The notes under the pieces are model-generated. The model worked only from the letters and a program-made list of their open reading frames with translations. It made no database searches and was not told where the DNA came from. Shown piece by piece: positions 9,809-22,420 of a DNA stretch of 64,000 nucleotides. The translations under genes were made by a program, and so were the position numbers. Origin of the DNA: Phylloscopus collybita (taxonomy: Eukaryota > Chordata > Aves > Passeriformes > Phylloscopidae). Position 1 is the stretch's first letter. Every line of letters begins with the position of its first letter. The stretch is from the NCBI GenBank assembly GCA_027886175.1, contig JAJNNQ010000028.1, positions 1,364,001-1,428,000 on the forward strand. The letters run 5' to 3'.

Positions 9809-12739
9809 CCCTCCTCCTGCATCCCCTCCAAGCAGCTTAAGGGAGTTCGGTGTCCAGCACCCTCTGAAATGGGAGTTGCTGGGGGGCAAAATCTTCAAAA
9901 GCATCTTAGAGGCTTAGCTTAAGTCCCTTTGACTCCCCAGGGGGGTGGAACTCTAAGCTCTTCAGAAATGTAGGTGCTTGAGAGCATTTCACCCTCTGTG
10001 CCTCGCTCCCCTGGGTCCCTGGCTGGGCCCTCCTGGCTGCAGGAGCCGCTTCTTGCAAACACTTTCTCACTTTTATTATTTTTAATAATGCTCTCCAAGC
10101 CCCCCCCGTGCTCGGTGCTTACGAGCTGCACACATGGCCTTGCTTAGAGCTGGAGATTAGGCCAGCACACAAGAATGAATGTCTTACACGAGCTCTTTTA
10201 CTGTAAGAATTAATCTTATTCCTGAAATGTGACCGTATCTAGCACAAATCTGACCCCACTGGGGGCCATGGCTTCATTTAATTGCATTCTTTAGCAAGGA
10301 TTGAGGTCTATTAGGTGGTTTGCTTGTGTTGCAGGGGATCCCGTGCCAGAGAATTTAGTGAGGGCTTGCAGGTCCGTGGAGCAGCACAGGAAAAAGTGCC
10401 ATTATGTTGGCTTGGCTGGTGCCAGGAGCTTGGCTGGGTGCTCAGAGATAGGCAGGGGTGAGCAAACCTGCTCCAGAGAGCACAGAAAAGGTAAGCTGTG
10501 CCCTGAGGAGGGGTGACAGAGCCTTTGGGGCTTTCATCAGAACAATTCCCACCGGATCCCAGCCCCCCTTGTGCGGCAGCTGGGTCCCAGCAGGGCTGGG
10601 GGCAGGAATCCTGCAGGGGATGGGTCTGTTCCTATTGCCAGGGCCCTACCAAGGAAGCAGAGTGAACTCTGCCCCAGCCTGCCCTCCACATCCTCAGGGG
10701 AGCCAGGTGGGTGCACATCCTGCTGTCCTGAAAATCCCAGGTCCTGGGGAAGGTGGGGGGTGGCAGCCAGTGATGTACCTGCTCTGAAGGATGAGCTGCT
10801 GGATTGAAGCTGACATGTCCTAATATCTCTGCCAGCACTTTCTGTCTCTGTCAAGGGCTCAGGGAGCACATTAGCACCGGAGTGGAAGTGTCACCCTCTG
10901 GCATCTCCTTCTCTAATCTTGGAGCTGTTGCTGTATCCCCTGTACCAGACCTTCTCCATCGGAGCCCATTACAAGGCATGAAAAGCCTTGCTGGCTGTGG
11001 GGGAGTGCTGCTGCCAGGCTCCTCTCCCTGGAGGAGGCAGGACATTTCCCTGGCATTCGGTTCCCTGCCTTCAGCTCCATCCTGGGGCCACTCTGGGGAC
11101 GTGGCCACAGGCTCTGGGCTGCTCTCAGCTGTGGAAGATCATTTGGTGCCGTGTTTGGGGAGCACACGAGGCTCCAGGAGATGTTTGGTGGCGTTTTTTG
11201 GCAGGGGTGGGGGCGGATATACTGCTCTGATAAAGAAAAAAATAAGCCTTTCTGAAATGGTGGCTGAGCCAGCGGGGTTTGTTGGATTTTATTTTAATAT
11301 AGGCACCTAAAATAGTTGGGTGGATTCTTGCTCTCTCCAGCGCCAGCCTTGCTGGTGGGAACGGGAGCTGCGTGACTGAAGGAGGAAGAAGGGAGAGCCA
11401 GGGAGCTGCAGCACAGCTCCATTTGCTGTGCTGGCATCGATGCCACATCCCCAGTTTAATTAACAGTTCCCATCACAGCTATTCATGGTGTTCCCTCTCT
11501 CTGCTCGCCCCTGACAGCAACAAAAGAAACCCCAAGGTGTTGTTCTCTGCCCTGGAACCCTGCAAACCCTGTGCTAGGGCTGGCTGGAGCCTCTCTGTGT
11601 TTCTCTAAGCGTGTCTAGAACAAACATTTGAAGAGATTCCCAGTGATAGGATTCAGATTTTTTTTTTTCTTTCCCCCTCTTTTTTGTTTCAGTATTTATG
11701 CTCATTTCTCGTCAGCCGGCGCTGAAGCACGGTGGATCTGGGCTAGCACAGAGCACACAGCAGAGGCTTTGTAATCCTCAAAGTGCAAGTCCAAAGCTTC
11801 CCTCTGAAAAGTTGCTCTTTAGGGCTGAGTACATATGGGGACTTCTTGTTTATCCTGGCTTTTCTTTTAATTCTGCACAGTTCAGCCTTGGAGAGTTAAT
11901 GGGACAGAAAAAGATTAAAATGCCCCTTCACACTGCCTGTCCCGACGGTCCCCCACCCTGATGTGTGTCAGAAGGCTTAAACAGCCTCACTATCCCCTTA
12001 GTCCTTTCAAAGCCTTTGATCATTGTACAATATCTCCTACCTGGCTTTCCTCCAAAAGGTGATAAACCCCGGGTTTGATTTCTAATTGGAGCAACGATAG
12101 CGGGAAGGAATCTGTCAGATCTGAGAGCATCCTTCCACAGCTCTGGCCCATTATCCCTGTGCTCAGCCTCTGGCTGATGGGGAAACCTCTGAGCTGCTGA
12201 CCCTACGAGGAGGTTGTGGCTGCAGCTTTCACTCTATTTTCAGCCCTTCTGGGGCAAATCTCACCTCTGTGACTGAGGGAAGCGTTTACCAGTATTGACA
12301 CACAGGACTGGGGCTGAGAATACAGCTGCCTTAATGCCGTTCCAGCTTTGCACAGGGATCAGGATAAAGCCCTAAGCAGGGAGCTCCGTTTGGAGCCAGG
12401 AGTTGTCTCCATGGAAATGTGCTGGCAGGGTGAGGGGAGCAGGCTGGTGCTGAGCTGGATCTCCCCTGGCACAGCCCTGCTGATCTGCTGGTGCTGTCCT
12501 GCTGCCACGTTCTGCCGCGTCCAGGGCAGGAGTGGTCAGGGGGAAATCTCTCCCTCCTCCTGTGGAGGCTGCGTTTGCCTGATCCAGCAGGATCAGCTAT
12601 GGCACCCCCTGCTCCAGGTATTCTCTCTTCCAGTTTCCTGTAGCTCAGTATCACAGTTCTGTGTGTTTGGTGGAAGTGGGGAAACTGAGGCACCCGGTAG
12701 GGTAGAGGCTCTCAAAGGTGTGTTGGAACCCTGGGCTCG

Positions 12740-13206
12740 CCCCATGGAGCTGGGCTCACTCCATGGAGTTGTACTCTCCCTATGGAGCTGGCCCATGGAG
12801 CTGGGTTCCCATTCATGGAGATGTGCTCTCCCTGTGGAGCTGGCCCATGGAGCTGGGCTCTCTCCATGGAGCTGGCCCATGGAGCTGGGCTCTCCCCATG
12901 GAGCTGGGCTCACTCCATGGAGCTGGCCCATGGAGCTGGGCTCTCCCCATGGAGCTGGGCTCACTCCATGGAGCTGGGCTTGTTCTATGGAGCTGGCCCA
13001 TGGAGCTGTGCTCTCCTCGTGGAGCTGGCCCATGGAGCTGGGCTCTCCTTGTGGAGCTGGGCTCACTCCGTGGAGCTGGCCCATGGAGCTGTGCCCTCCT
13101 CGTGGAGCTGGCCCATGGAGCTGGGCTCTCCCCATGGAGCTGGGCTCTCCTTGTGGAGCTGGCCCATGGAGCTGTGCTCTCCCCATGGAGCTGGCCCATG
13201 GAGCCA
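12740..13206 (+). repeat. Minisatellite of CATGGAGCTGG-type units
   Basis: About 470 bp of variants of 'cccatggagctgggctctc' alternating with a shorter 'catggagctgg' unit, with some 'cgtggagctgg' and 'tgtggagctgg' variants. It ends 177 bp before the first coding exon. It has no stop in the frame of the downstream start codon, so a long open frame (12348-13559) runs through it into the signal-peptide exon. Confidence 0.92.
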
Positions 13207-13298
13207 GGCAGGTGCTCAGTGCCACCCTGGGGCAGGTGGCCCATGCCCCTGCAGGGACCATGTGCTGCAGCCGCCACTCGGGCTCTGCTCGGCCGCTC

Positions 13299-13371
13299 AG
13301 CCCCTCAAAGCTGCCCCTCAGAGCTGCCCCTCAGAGCTGCCCCTCAGAGCTGCCCCTCAGAGCTGTCCCTT
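13299..13371 (+). repeat. 13-bp tandem repeat next to the exon 1 acceptor
   Basis: About five copies of 'cccctcagagctg' with one variant at the start. It ends 12 bp before the splice-acceptor boundary at 13383/13384, so it fills the zone where a branch point would be expected. Confidence 0.85.
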
Positions 13372-13383
13372 TGTGCCCCACAG

Positions 13384-13551
13384 GTGCTGACAAGGCTGGG
13401 GAGACGCTGCAGTTCCCGCTGAGCCGGAGCCTTTCCGGCTGGGGCCGAAGGCCTTTGCAGAGGATGAGGATCCTTCCCAGCCCTGGAATGTCTTCGCTGG
13501 TCTCCCTCGTGAACGTCCTCTCCGTGCTGCTGATGGACTGCCTTGCTGAAA
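13384..13551 (+). CDS. PTPRS: PTPRS start-codon exon (signal peptide)
   Basis: This exon follows a pyrimidine-rich acceptor ending 'tgccccacag'. It holds 80 nt of 5' UTR, then ATG at 13464 (an A at -3, a fair Kozak context), then 29 full codons and one base, before donor 'gtgagtga'. The peptide begins MRILPSPGMSSL and is a classic secretory signal: one early arginine, a hydrophobic core around residues 10-24, and a small-residue site near CLAES that suggests cleavage around residue 28. The last base joins the next exon to form Ser30 (phase 1). PTPRS is a single-pass axonal and synaptic receptor tyrosine phosphatase with three Ig domains, fibronectin III repeats and two cytoplasmic phosphatase domains. 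The assignment rests on the downstream Ig exons; the signal peptide alone would not identify the gene. The frame stays open upstream of the ATG, but the hydrophobic core and family length support this start. Confidence 0.88.
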
Positions 13552-14150
13552 GTGAGTGACTCTGCTCCTTTTCTCACCCTTCTCCTTTCATTGTTGAAGA
13601 AGTGAAGCTCCGTATCTGACTGAGTGTTTCATTTTCCAACATCCTTAACTTTCCACCAAGTGCCTTCCTGTTGTTCCCAGCCCACAGGGCAGCTGGGTCC
13701 TCACAGCCTGCTTTGAGTTTTGGGTTGCCCCCAAGGCTGCCAAAGAAAAGAGAGGAGGGAGGGAGCTGCCTGACAGGTCTTGCCAGAGCTTTCCCCCACC
13801 TTCTCCCAGCCCCATTTCCACCCAGCTCGCCCATATTGTCCTCTCCTGCTCCTTCCTTTCAGGATCTGTCAGACACTGGTGACCGTTGTCATGTTACTTT
13901 CTGGGGCCGGATTCCAAACAGCGTTTCAAGAAAGAGTATTATGCTTCTCCTTCCCCTGAGTGAACTAGTTCCAGTTCAACACAGTTTTTATCTTTGCTGC
14001 CTTTCAATTCCCGCTTTAAAAAATGAAAAGGGGAAAGGAAAAAAAAAAAAATATGAAAATCTTCAGCGACTTGAATGTAATGTTCCTTCGACATGAAGGC
14101 TGATCACTTGGGATCAGCGGGGAATAGACTTTCCAAGCTGATTGAATTAT

Positions 14151-14153
<3 letters not shown>

Positions 14154-14189
<36 letters not shown>
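14154..14189 (+). repeat. Poly-T tract of 36
   Basis: An uninterrupted run of 36 T followed by CCCCTCCCC. It may be length-variable or a sequencing artefact. No element is visible attached to it. Confidence 0.9.
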
Positions 14190-17039
14190 CCCCTCCCCAG
14201 CAAAGCTGCTTGAAGCTGGTTGAGAGGGCTGCTCTGGTCAGCGTAGCCCTTGACAGCTTTTCACGTAATCGCTTCGTTATCAGGGTTTATTGCACTGGCA
14301 CAGCCCAGGGGATTGGATGGATCCACGACCTCTCCTCTCTGGGAGATGTTTTTGGAACGGGGCTTTCCATCCTCTCTGCAGCAGGCAAAGTGGGGATGTG
14401 CTTGCCCTTGCCTCTCTCCTGAGTCTTGCTGGGCTCATGCTTAATCCCTCTTTGCAGAGAAACACTCATGTGCAGAAAGAGAATGGTTCCTTTTATTCTT
14501 TTTTTTTTTTTTTTCTCGTTTCATAAGCCTGGGAAGTGAGCTGGGCTCCGGGAGGTTCCCTGTAGGGGTTGAAGTGTTGGCTGTGGGTCACTCTGCACCT
14601 CACTGGTGTCCAGAAAGACAGACCCACAGCTTTGGTCTGGGCTGGCAGCAGCAGTGCAGTCTGGCAGGGAACTGCCACGAGCCTTTTGCCCAAGGATTTC
14701 TCCAGGGTCCCACTCTGCTGTCGGAGCCGATGCTCTTGCAGGGTCTTTATGAGCACCCAGAGTTGCTGGGTGCTGCTTTGTGGGCTCAGGGTGGCTTTGT
14801 GGGCTTGTGAGAGTGGGCACTGGGAATCTTCATTCCTGGCTCCTTGTGCAGTGGAGTCAGGAGTGGGGAATCCGTGGAAATCTGGAGTCAGGGCTCCAGG
14901 GTCTTGTTCTTACCTGGCAAAATCACTCAGTTTCCAAAACAAACTGCAGCTCTGCGGGTGCGAATGGAGAAGTTCAGGTGTTGTGCAGCTCTACAGCCCC
15001 TCTGTATGGGCAGAGCCCTGATTCATCCCCAGTGATACCCGAGTGCCTGTGAAAACTGGGGTCCATTTGAATTTTGAGTGCACAGCAGGGCCTGTGTGCT
15101 CAGTGCTGGCAGTGGGCACGGCAGCAGCAAGGCTTCTCCAAACCGTGGCTGTGTGACCTCAGGTCTCTTGTGGTTTTCATTTTCCTGGGAAGGAACAAAC
15201 CTCTTGTCTGTCCCTCATCTTTGGGGTGAGCTTTGCTCAGAGATTCCAGCAGAGCTGGGAGATCCCACGTGCTGCCTGACTGCTACAGAGCCTTTTTTTG
15301 GGGGAAATGTGCCCTCAGGAAGGGTTGGTGCTGGTCAGACACAGAATGCACCAGTGGGGTGGCCTGAGCCCTGCTGAAATCTGTCACTGCTCTGCAGACA
15401 CCTTGCTGCCTGCAGCCAAGTTTCCCTCTCCTGTAGTTCTGCAGTGTCCTTGGATCCTGAACTGTGAGGGTTTGTGCTTTTTTTTTCCCCTCTGGCTGCT
15501 CACAGATGTCCGTGCAGGAACTTTGCAGGTTGCTGGGACGGGGCTGCTCTTGCCTGCTTGTCGTGCAGATGTTGGGCCAGGTGTTGCCTCTCCTCCTGGA
15601 GCATGCCAGCACCTTCCTGCCCTGTGCCCCTGGGGGATGCTCCCTGGTACCAGCTGCCTGGGTTACTCTGGAGCTGTTGCTCTCTGCCTGGGGAGGATGA
15701 GTTGATCATCCCTGGCTTTGGAGGGCTCCCGAGTCCCGTTTCACCCAGTAGCACCCCAGCAGGTCCGTGCTGCACCCCACCGAGCCTTGCAAACAGCAAA
15801 CAGCTTTGTCTGTCACAGCTGCAGAGGCTGTGTGAGGAGCTGTCACTCTGTTCTGACAGTGTCCTCTCCCATCAGATGGCCCTGGGCTCTGTCACATTCC
15901 CGTAATCCCTTGGCCAGCTTCCATTTGGCCGGCGCTCGCCACGGCGCTGACCCCATTTCCATTTCCTGCCCTGATTCCCCCGGGCCCTGCAGCCCCCCAG
16001 GCACTCCCCTGCTGCCCCTCCTGTGATGGGAAGCCCAACTGCTGGAGATGGGAAACCCCTGGGATTCTGGCTTTTGGAGGACATCACCCTCCTGGCTTTG
16101 CAGGGAGCAGATCCTGGGGCAGCAGAGCCTGGGCTGAGCTGGGGCTTGCCTCCTCTGCCAGTGCAGCTCTGGAGGAGCTGTGGCCTCTGCAATCAAAGGA
16201 CCATTAAAACACTTCCCTTGTTTCCGAGGCTAATTGATCTCAGTCAGTGATTTAAATCTTTTCTGTGGCAAGAGCTTTCTATTTAAAGGAAACTGGCATT
16301 TAAATTAAAAACCCAAAGTACCGCACCACTTTCTGCCTGCTGTTCCTCCTTGGGAAGCTGAAGAGAACAATAATTGAAAGGTGTGACACAGACACGTCCT
16401 TCTTCTTCTTTTTCTTTGGTTGTATGTGGACATTTTCTTTGTTTCTTCCATATGGGCAAAGGCAGCCGTGGAACTGGAAATTACTAATTCCATGATTATG
16501 TTCAGTGATGTCATTAAATGGAAAGTATTATCCTGTTCTTAACGATTCTGCTGTTTGTGTGAGTACCATGAATTGGCAATTGCTGCAGGAAGTTAGGGGA
16601 GGCCTCCCCAGGAGCTGCACAGCCAAATGTGCCCCTTGGAGCCGAGAGGAAACCAGGCAGCAGAGACAGATGAGGCCTGGAGATGAGTCCAGGGAGAGGA
16701 ACAGTTCCCAAATTGCTGACGGACCTGGGCACAGCACCAAGCCTTTGCTGTTCCCTGCTCACACACCCAGCCTGAGCCATAAAGCCTCCGTGGTGTGCAC
16801 CCCAAAACATCTCATTCTGTGAGATGGGCTGGGCAGGAGCTGTTCCTGCCTGTGCTGAGCAGGGCACAGCTGCTTTTGGCCAAGGGCAGTGCTCAGGTTC
16901 CCCTGCCCTCCTCTGCCACCCTTAAGGAACAACGGGCCCACTCTAAGGGCTCCTCAGTTGCACATAAAAAGCCATTTACTGCATGGAAATGTGGCCATTT
17001 TTCTGACTGGAATCAGCATGCTCGCTGTTTTCAAGTGGA

Positions 17040-17370
17040 TTTTTCTCATTGATTAAACCTTTGTGTTTCACAATAGCACTTTGCTAATTGGCACTTTGCA
17101 TACACAGAAGGCTGGTGCGTGGCTCTCTCCACCCCAGCAAAGATTTAAGGGCAGGGAACATTACTTATTACTTACATTTCCTTCCTTTTATAAATCACCG
17201 TATAGAACCCTGGCTAGCACACTCTGAAGTATTACCATAAATAATTAAATCTAAATTGCAATTGACAAAATAAAAGAATAAAGCCCCTTTTATGATGCAT
17301 TACCCTGGCTTTCTTCCCTTTTAATTGCCCTTGCTCCATCATTAATTTGCAGAATTATGCAGTAATTCAT
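17040..17370. promoter_or_regulatory. Candidate conserved non-coding element
   Basis: An AT-rich island inside GC-richer intron. It is dense in homeodomain-type cores such as 'gctaattggc', 'gcaattgac', 'ccatcattaattt' and 'gcagtaattcat', with no repeat character. Texture alone suggests a possible enhancer; conservation cannot be checked here. Confidence 0.25.
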
Positions 17371-19682
17371 GGGAGGTGCATGTGAGGGGGGGGCCTCTCG
17401 TGCTTCTCTGAGCATCCCTGGGGCTGGCAGAGCCAGCAGCCGGGTTTGCACCGTGGTGGGGCTCACAGAGATGATGGAAAACGTGTGATGGGATGGGGGT
17501 GGAGCTCCTCTAGGTCCACATCCAGCTGTGTTTCGGGGAGCTGGTGCTGTGTGTGACATGGGAGGTGTGTGCCCTGTGCCACCAAGGGCAGGAGCTGGGG
17601 CTTGGCAGCACGGCTTGGCTCGCTGAGATCCAGATCCCAGCCACTTACAGGTGTACCTGCCTCCTCTCCTGAGCAGTCCCTGCCGTGCTCTCATCCCTGC
17701 AGGATTAGCCCCTTGCTGCACAGCTCACAGCTTTTAGCTCTGGAGGTCCAGGCTTTGATCTGCTGTTGGCCAAGACAGCAGTTGTCAGGTAAGATGGGAG
17801 TAAAAATCAAGGAAGGCTCCACCTTAGGGCTTGATAGGCACGTTAAGTCGACATCAGTGGGAAGGAAATCTCCCCGTGGTGGGGGAAAGCTGCTCCAGTT
17901 TGAAGTGCTTGAGATGGATCCAGGAAAAGGCAGCAGAGAGGGAGGGTGTGGCAGCACGGAGAGGCTGATCTGTCCCACACTTTGGGTCATAGACCCTGAT
18001 TGTTTGTGGACCTCCAAAAGGACAGGGAACCTGCAGGGGCTGAGGAGCCAGGGAGATGCTGCAGAAAGGCTTGGGGGGTGAGCTGGAGGGGGAGCAGAAT
18101 TGATGAATTTAAGGTGGGAGCATAGAGGAGGTTTTGTGGTCGATTGGAGGGTGGTGGAGCTTTCAACTCGGAGTTGCACATTGTCCCTGCAGTGAGTGGA
18201 GTCTGAGAGAGGAGACAGCAGCTGAATCCTGAAAAGGCAGAGGTCACTGCTTCCCTGCCCAGATCCACCTGCTGCTCCTCTTCCTCGTGCACCAGTTGCC
18301 TTTGTAGGCAGGGGACGCCTCCCTGTCCTTGTTGTTGCCCTTTCCTTTGCTGCCTCCCCCGTCTGCCAGCTGCGATCTTGCTGAGGGTTCTGGGCTGGTT
18401 GTTGTCTCACTCAAGGACACTGAATTAAGCTTCTGTGTCACCTTGTTTAAGTGCCTGATTAAATTAAACCTTGCCTGACTGGATCAAGCGATGTATCTCT
18501 TTTTTTTTTTTTTTTTTTTTTTTTTTCCTTTTCTTTTTTTAAGATAACTCAAATTGGAAAGTTTGTGTCTTCTGTAGAACCCGGAGAGGAAATAAATCAT
18601 CTGTTGAAAGAGCTTCCTTGGGGGCAGAGGGGGCTGTCACTTCCCAGGTCTCAGCTGTGCCCCACGCTGTGGATGCTCGTTAAATTAATCTCTGCTGAGG
18701 AGCACCTGGGGACAGCAGCAGCCACGGTGCTTGGGACCCAGCCATGGGTGTCTCCTGGTGAGGGATCTTTTCCCAACCAGAGGCTCTTTCTGCTCAGCTT
18801 CATTAGATGGTTAAGTTAGGGGAAAAGAGCATCTGTTTGTTGTGTAAACAAGTAGCTTGTGTGAAAATGTCACCTGCAGAGGATTGGGGTGGAGGAAAAT
18901 GTCTGTCTTCATACCTGGGTGCCAAAACTGGGGCTGTTCCTCTGTGTCAGGCTTTGCCAAGAAGCCAAGACTTCTTCCTTTATGACTTTTCCCCTTGGTT
19001 GTCCTTCTCACACCAACAGTTCTTGCACTTGCTGCCAGGGAGGACGGGATCTTTCCAGAATCTCCCCCAGGCCCTGGGTCACATCGGCTTTTCTTCTGTC
19101 TCTGTGCTTGTGTCTTTTCAAGACCAGCTCAATACGAATCTCCTGGGTCACTGAAGGAAATCTGTGAGGGATTCCTCCTTTCTGTGGCCTGGCAGGCCTG
19201 ATATTATTCTTAGAAGGCAAGCAGAGTGTTTTTCAAGGACGCCCGACCAGAGGAATGTCGTTCCTCCGTGCGTGGGATGGAATCTGGGCTCGAGCTGGCC
19301 TGTGAGACACAATCTCCCAAGAATGGTTTATTTACTCTGTGCCACTCTTCCCCTCCAGTCAAGGATGTTCTCTTGCAGCATAATTGGTCCCAGTTCCCAC
19401 CTTAGAGAGCTGTGATGTTCTGTGCACTGCAGCTGCCTTTACTTTTTGGGGGATTGTTAAAGTTCATGAAAATAGTCACGTTTTACACCATCTGCTGTGT
19501 GCAAGGAGGTAACCAAGGTACAGGCTGCAAGCCAGGGAGTCAGAAGCATCCTCACTCTGTGTCTGCACCTTCCCAACCCTCCTTTTGCTTGCCTGGATTT
19601 GCTTTTTTGAGCAGGGACTTCTCTTGCTGTGTTGTTGTCTGGTCAGATCAGCCCCAGATGTGATTTGGTAACACCAGCCCAG

Positions 19683-21557
19683 GGTTCTCCCCCTGCACAC
19701 CCTGAGCAGACACAGAGGGCTTGGAACCAGCCTGGGTTCTCCCCCTGCACACCCTGAGCAGACACAGAGGGTTTGGAACCACCCTGGGTTCTCTCCCTGC
19801 ACACCCTGAGCAGACACAGAGGGGCTTGGAACCACCCTGGGTTCTCTCCCTGCACACCCTGAGCAGACACAGAGGGCTTGGAACCAGCCTGGGTTCTCCC
19901 TCTGCACACCCTGAGCAGACACAGAGGGTTTGGAACCACCCTGGGTTCTCTCCCTGCACACCCTGAGCAGACACAAGGGTTTGGAACCAGCCTGGGTTCT
20001 CTCCCTGCACACCCTGAGCAGACACAGAGGGTTTGGAACCACCCTGGGTTCTCTCCCTGCACACCCTGAGCAGACACAGAGGGGCTTGGAACCACCCTGG
20101 GTTCTCTCCCTACACACCCTGAGCAGACACAGAGGGCTTGGAACCACCCTGGGTTCTCCCTCTGCACACCCTGAGCAGACACAGAGGGGCTTGGAACCAC
20201 CCTGGGTTCTCTCCCTACACACCCTGAGCAGACACAGAGGGGTTTGGAACCACCCTGGGTTCTCCCCCTGCACACCCTGGGCAGACACAGAGGGTTTGGA
20301 ACCACCCTGGGTTCTCCCTCTGCACACCCTGAGCAGACACAGAGGGGTTTGGAAGCAGCTTGGGGTTCTCTCCCTGCCCACCCTGAGCAGACACAGAGGG
20401 TTTGGAACCACCCTGAGTTCTCCCCCTGCACACCCTGAGCAGACACAGAGGGTTTGGAACCAGCCTGGGTTCTCCCCCTGCACACCCTGAGCAGACACAA
20501 GGGCTTGGAACCACCCTGGGTTCTCCCTCTGCACACCCTGAGCAGACACAGAGGGTTTGGAACCACCCTGGGTTCTCTCCCTGCACACCCTGAGCAGACA
20601 CAGAGGGTTTGGAACCACCCTGGGTTCTCTCCCTGCACACCCTGGGCAGACACAGAGGGTTTGGAACCACCCTGGGTTCTCTCCCTACACACCCTGGGCA
20701 GACACAGAGGGTTTGGAACCACCCTGGGTTCTCCCTCTGCACACCCTGAGCAGACACAGGGGGTTTGGAACCACCCTGGGTTCTCCCTCTGCACACCCTG
20801 AGCAGACACAGAGGGGTTTGGAACCACTCTGGGTTCTCTCCCTGCACACCCTGAGCAGACACAGAGGGTTTGGAACCAGCCTGGGTTCTCCCCCTGCCCA
20901 CCCTGAGCAGACACAGAGGGTTTGGAACCAGCCTGGGTTCTCCCCCTGCACACCCTGAGCAGACACAGAGGGGTTTGGAACCAGCCTGGGGTTCTCTCCC
21001 TGCACACCCTGAGCAGACACAGAGGGGTTTGGAACCAGCCTGGGGTTCTCCCTCTGCACACCCTGGGCAGACACAGAGGGCTTGGAACCAGCCTGGGTTC
21101 TCTCCCTGCACACCCTGGGCAGACACAGAGGGTTTGGAACCACCCTGAGTTCTCTCCCTGCACACCCTGGGCAGACACAGAGGGTTTGGAACCACTCTGG
21201 GTTCTCTCCCTGCACACCCTGAGCAGACACAGAGGGTTTGGAACCACCCTGAGTTCTCCCCCTGCACACCCTGAGCAGACACAGAGGGTTTGGAACCACC
21301 CTGAGTTCTCCCCCTGCACACCCTGAGCAGACACAGAGGGCTTGGAACCAGCCTGGGGTTCTCTCCCTGCACACCCTGAGCAGACACAGAGGGGTTTGGA
21401 ACCAGCCTGGGGTTCTCCCCCTGCACACCCTGAGCAGACACAGAGGGTTTGGAACCAGCCTGGGTTCTCCCCCTGCACACCCTGAGCAGACACAGAGGGT
21501 TTGGAACCACCCTGGGTTCTCTCCCTGCACACCCTGAGCAGACACAGAGGGTTTGGG
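19683..21557 (+). repeat. 52-bp minisatellite, about 36 copies
   Basis: A head-to-tail array of a 52-bp unit: 'ggttctccccctgcacaccc', then 'tgagcagacacagaggg', then 'tttggaaccaccctg'. Copies differ by single substitutions (ccc/tcc/ctc, gag/ggg, cacc/cagc) and occasional 1-bp indels. Since 52 leaves remainder 1 when divided by 3, every frame reads the same cycle, and the minus strand stays open in all three frames. This creates overlapping frames of up to 669 codons. I read these as by-products of the array, not genes. There are no unique spacers, so it is not a CRISPR array. Confidence 0.95.
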
Positions 21558-21869
21558 AGCTCCAGCCCCATCCCAGGGCCAGCCCAGAGCAGCAGGAGGG
21601 GGCAGCGATCCCGGCTCGCCCAGCCCTGAGGAGCGCCAGGAGCGAGCAGCATAAATACATTTTGGAATGTCTGCTGCTTTTGACTTTGAAAGGGGCTATT
21701 GGGATGAATGATTTAAAGGGCTGGCAGGAGGGGCTCTGGGCTGACCTGCTTTCACAGAATCCTTGCACGGAGAACCCTGAGCGTGTCCCGTCCTGGCGGT
21801 TGCAGACATGAAACGTTCCGGGCCAGTTTCATCTGCAATGCACGGAGTCATTTCTGTTTCCTTTTGAGG

Positions 21870-22420
21870 CCGAGAGGAAAAGCAAAGCTTTAAAGAGGGG
21901 GATAAGAAAAAAAAAATAATAATATAAAATAAAATAAATAGAAGGAGCTGCAACTGGTTTAGCATTCTACAAAGTTTCTCCGAGTCCTCCAAATCTTTAA
22001 TTGACTCAGGAGCATAAAATTGAGAAGGGGAGAGAGTGAGAGAGCGTGCGAGTGGCGCGAGTGATTTGAATAATTTATTGTCCTTTGAAGTTGCAAGAGA
22101 AATTTCAGCTGCCTTGGGGAGTAATTTCTCCCCATTCTGAAAGGGTTTCTCCTTATTTTAAACTCATTCAGAGGATGATAGTTTTGCATTTTCTGCATAA
22201 TTAATGAGCGTAGCTCCCCCCACTCTCACACAACCTCTAAAGAGTGGTGGGGTGATGAAACTTGGTGGTTTTTTTAATTAATAAAGTCAAATTAATTTGA
22301 CTGTGTCCTCATCCTCCCTCACCTCCGTTGGAATCCATGGATTTATTCATAAATTAGTCTGAGCGTGCTGCTAGGAGTGCCGACACTTACAAATCTTTAG
22401 CCTGGACTTTGATTTGTTTG
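21870..22420. promoter_or_regulatory. Candidate conserved non-coding element
   Basis: An AT-rich block just beyond the 52-bp minisatellite, with many TAAT/ATTA cores ('gcataattaatgagc', 'tttttaattaataaagtc', 'aaattaatttgac', 'tgaataatttattg'). There are few signs of a transposon. The high density of homeodomain-type sites suggests a regulatory element, but without alignments this is only a suggestion. Confidence 0.25.

Larger units (their letters stand above)
1..13383. other. 5' flank or 5'-UTR intron of PTPRS, no recognised exon
   Basis: I see no exon with recognisable protein similarity here. LAR-family genes usually have non-coding first exons far upstream of the start codon, so this stretch may be intron, but the sequence does not prove it. 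It holds CR1 fragments (549-690, 2430-2520, 8748-8892, 9586-9712), two LTRs in tandem (6668-7203) and an inverted repeat (6460-6645 with 9620-9808). It also holds a CTG run of seven units (1250-1270), poly-A at 2704-2729, T/G-rich DNA near 5414-5545, a CTC-rich run (7813-7850), a GA then TG run (about 8177-8242) and poly-T near 8390-8414. The 325-codon minus-strand frame at 2049-3026 crosses the poly-A/T tract and is not treated as a gene. Confidence 0.5.

Noticed and set aside
19683..21557. Resemblance to a CRISPR array
   Set aside because: The units are contiguous with no variable spacers, there are no cas genes, and the context is vertebrate.
19643..21652. Minus-strand frame of 669 codons with Cys-rich repeats (and overlapping 517- and 380-codon frames)
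   Set aside because: It is produced by the 52-bp minisatellite. All three minus frames are open because the unit has no stop in any register; there are no splice or promoter signals, and the repeat differences do not respect codons.
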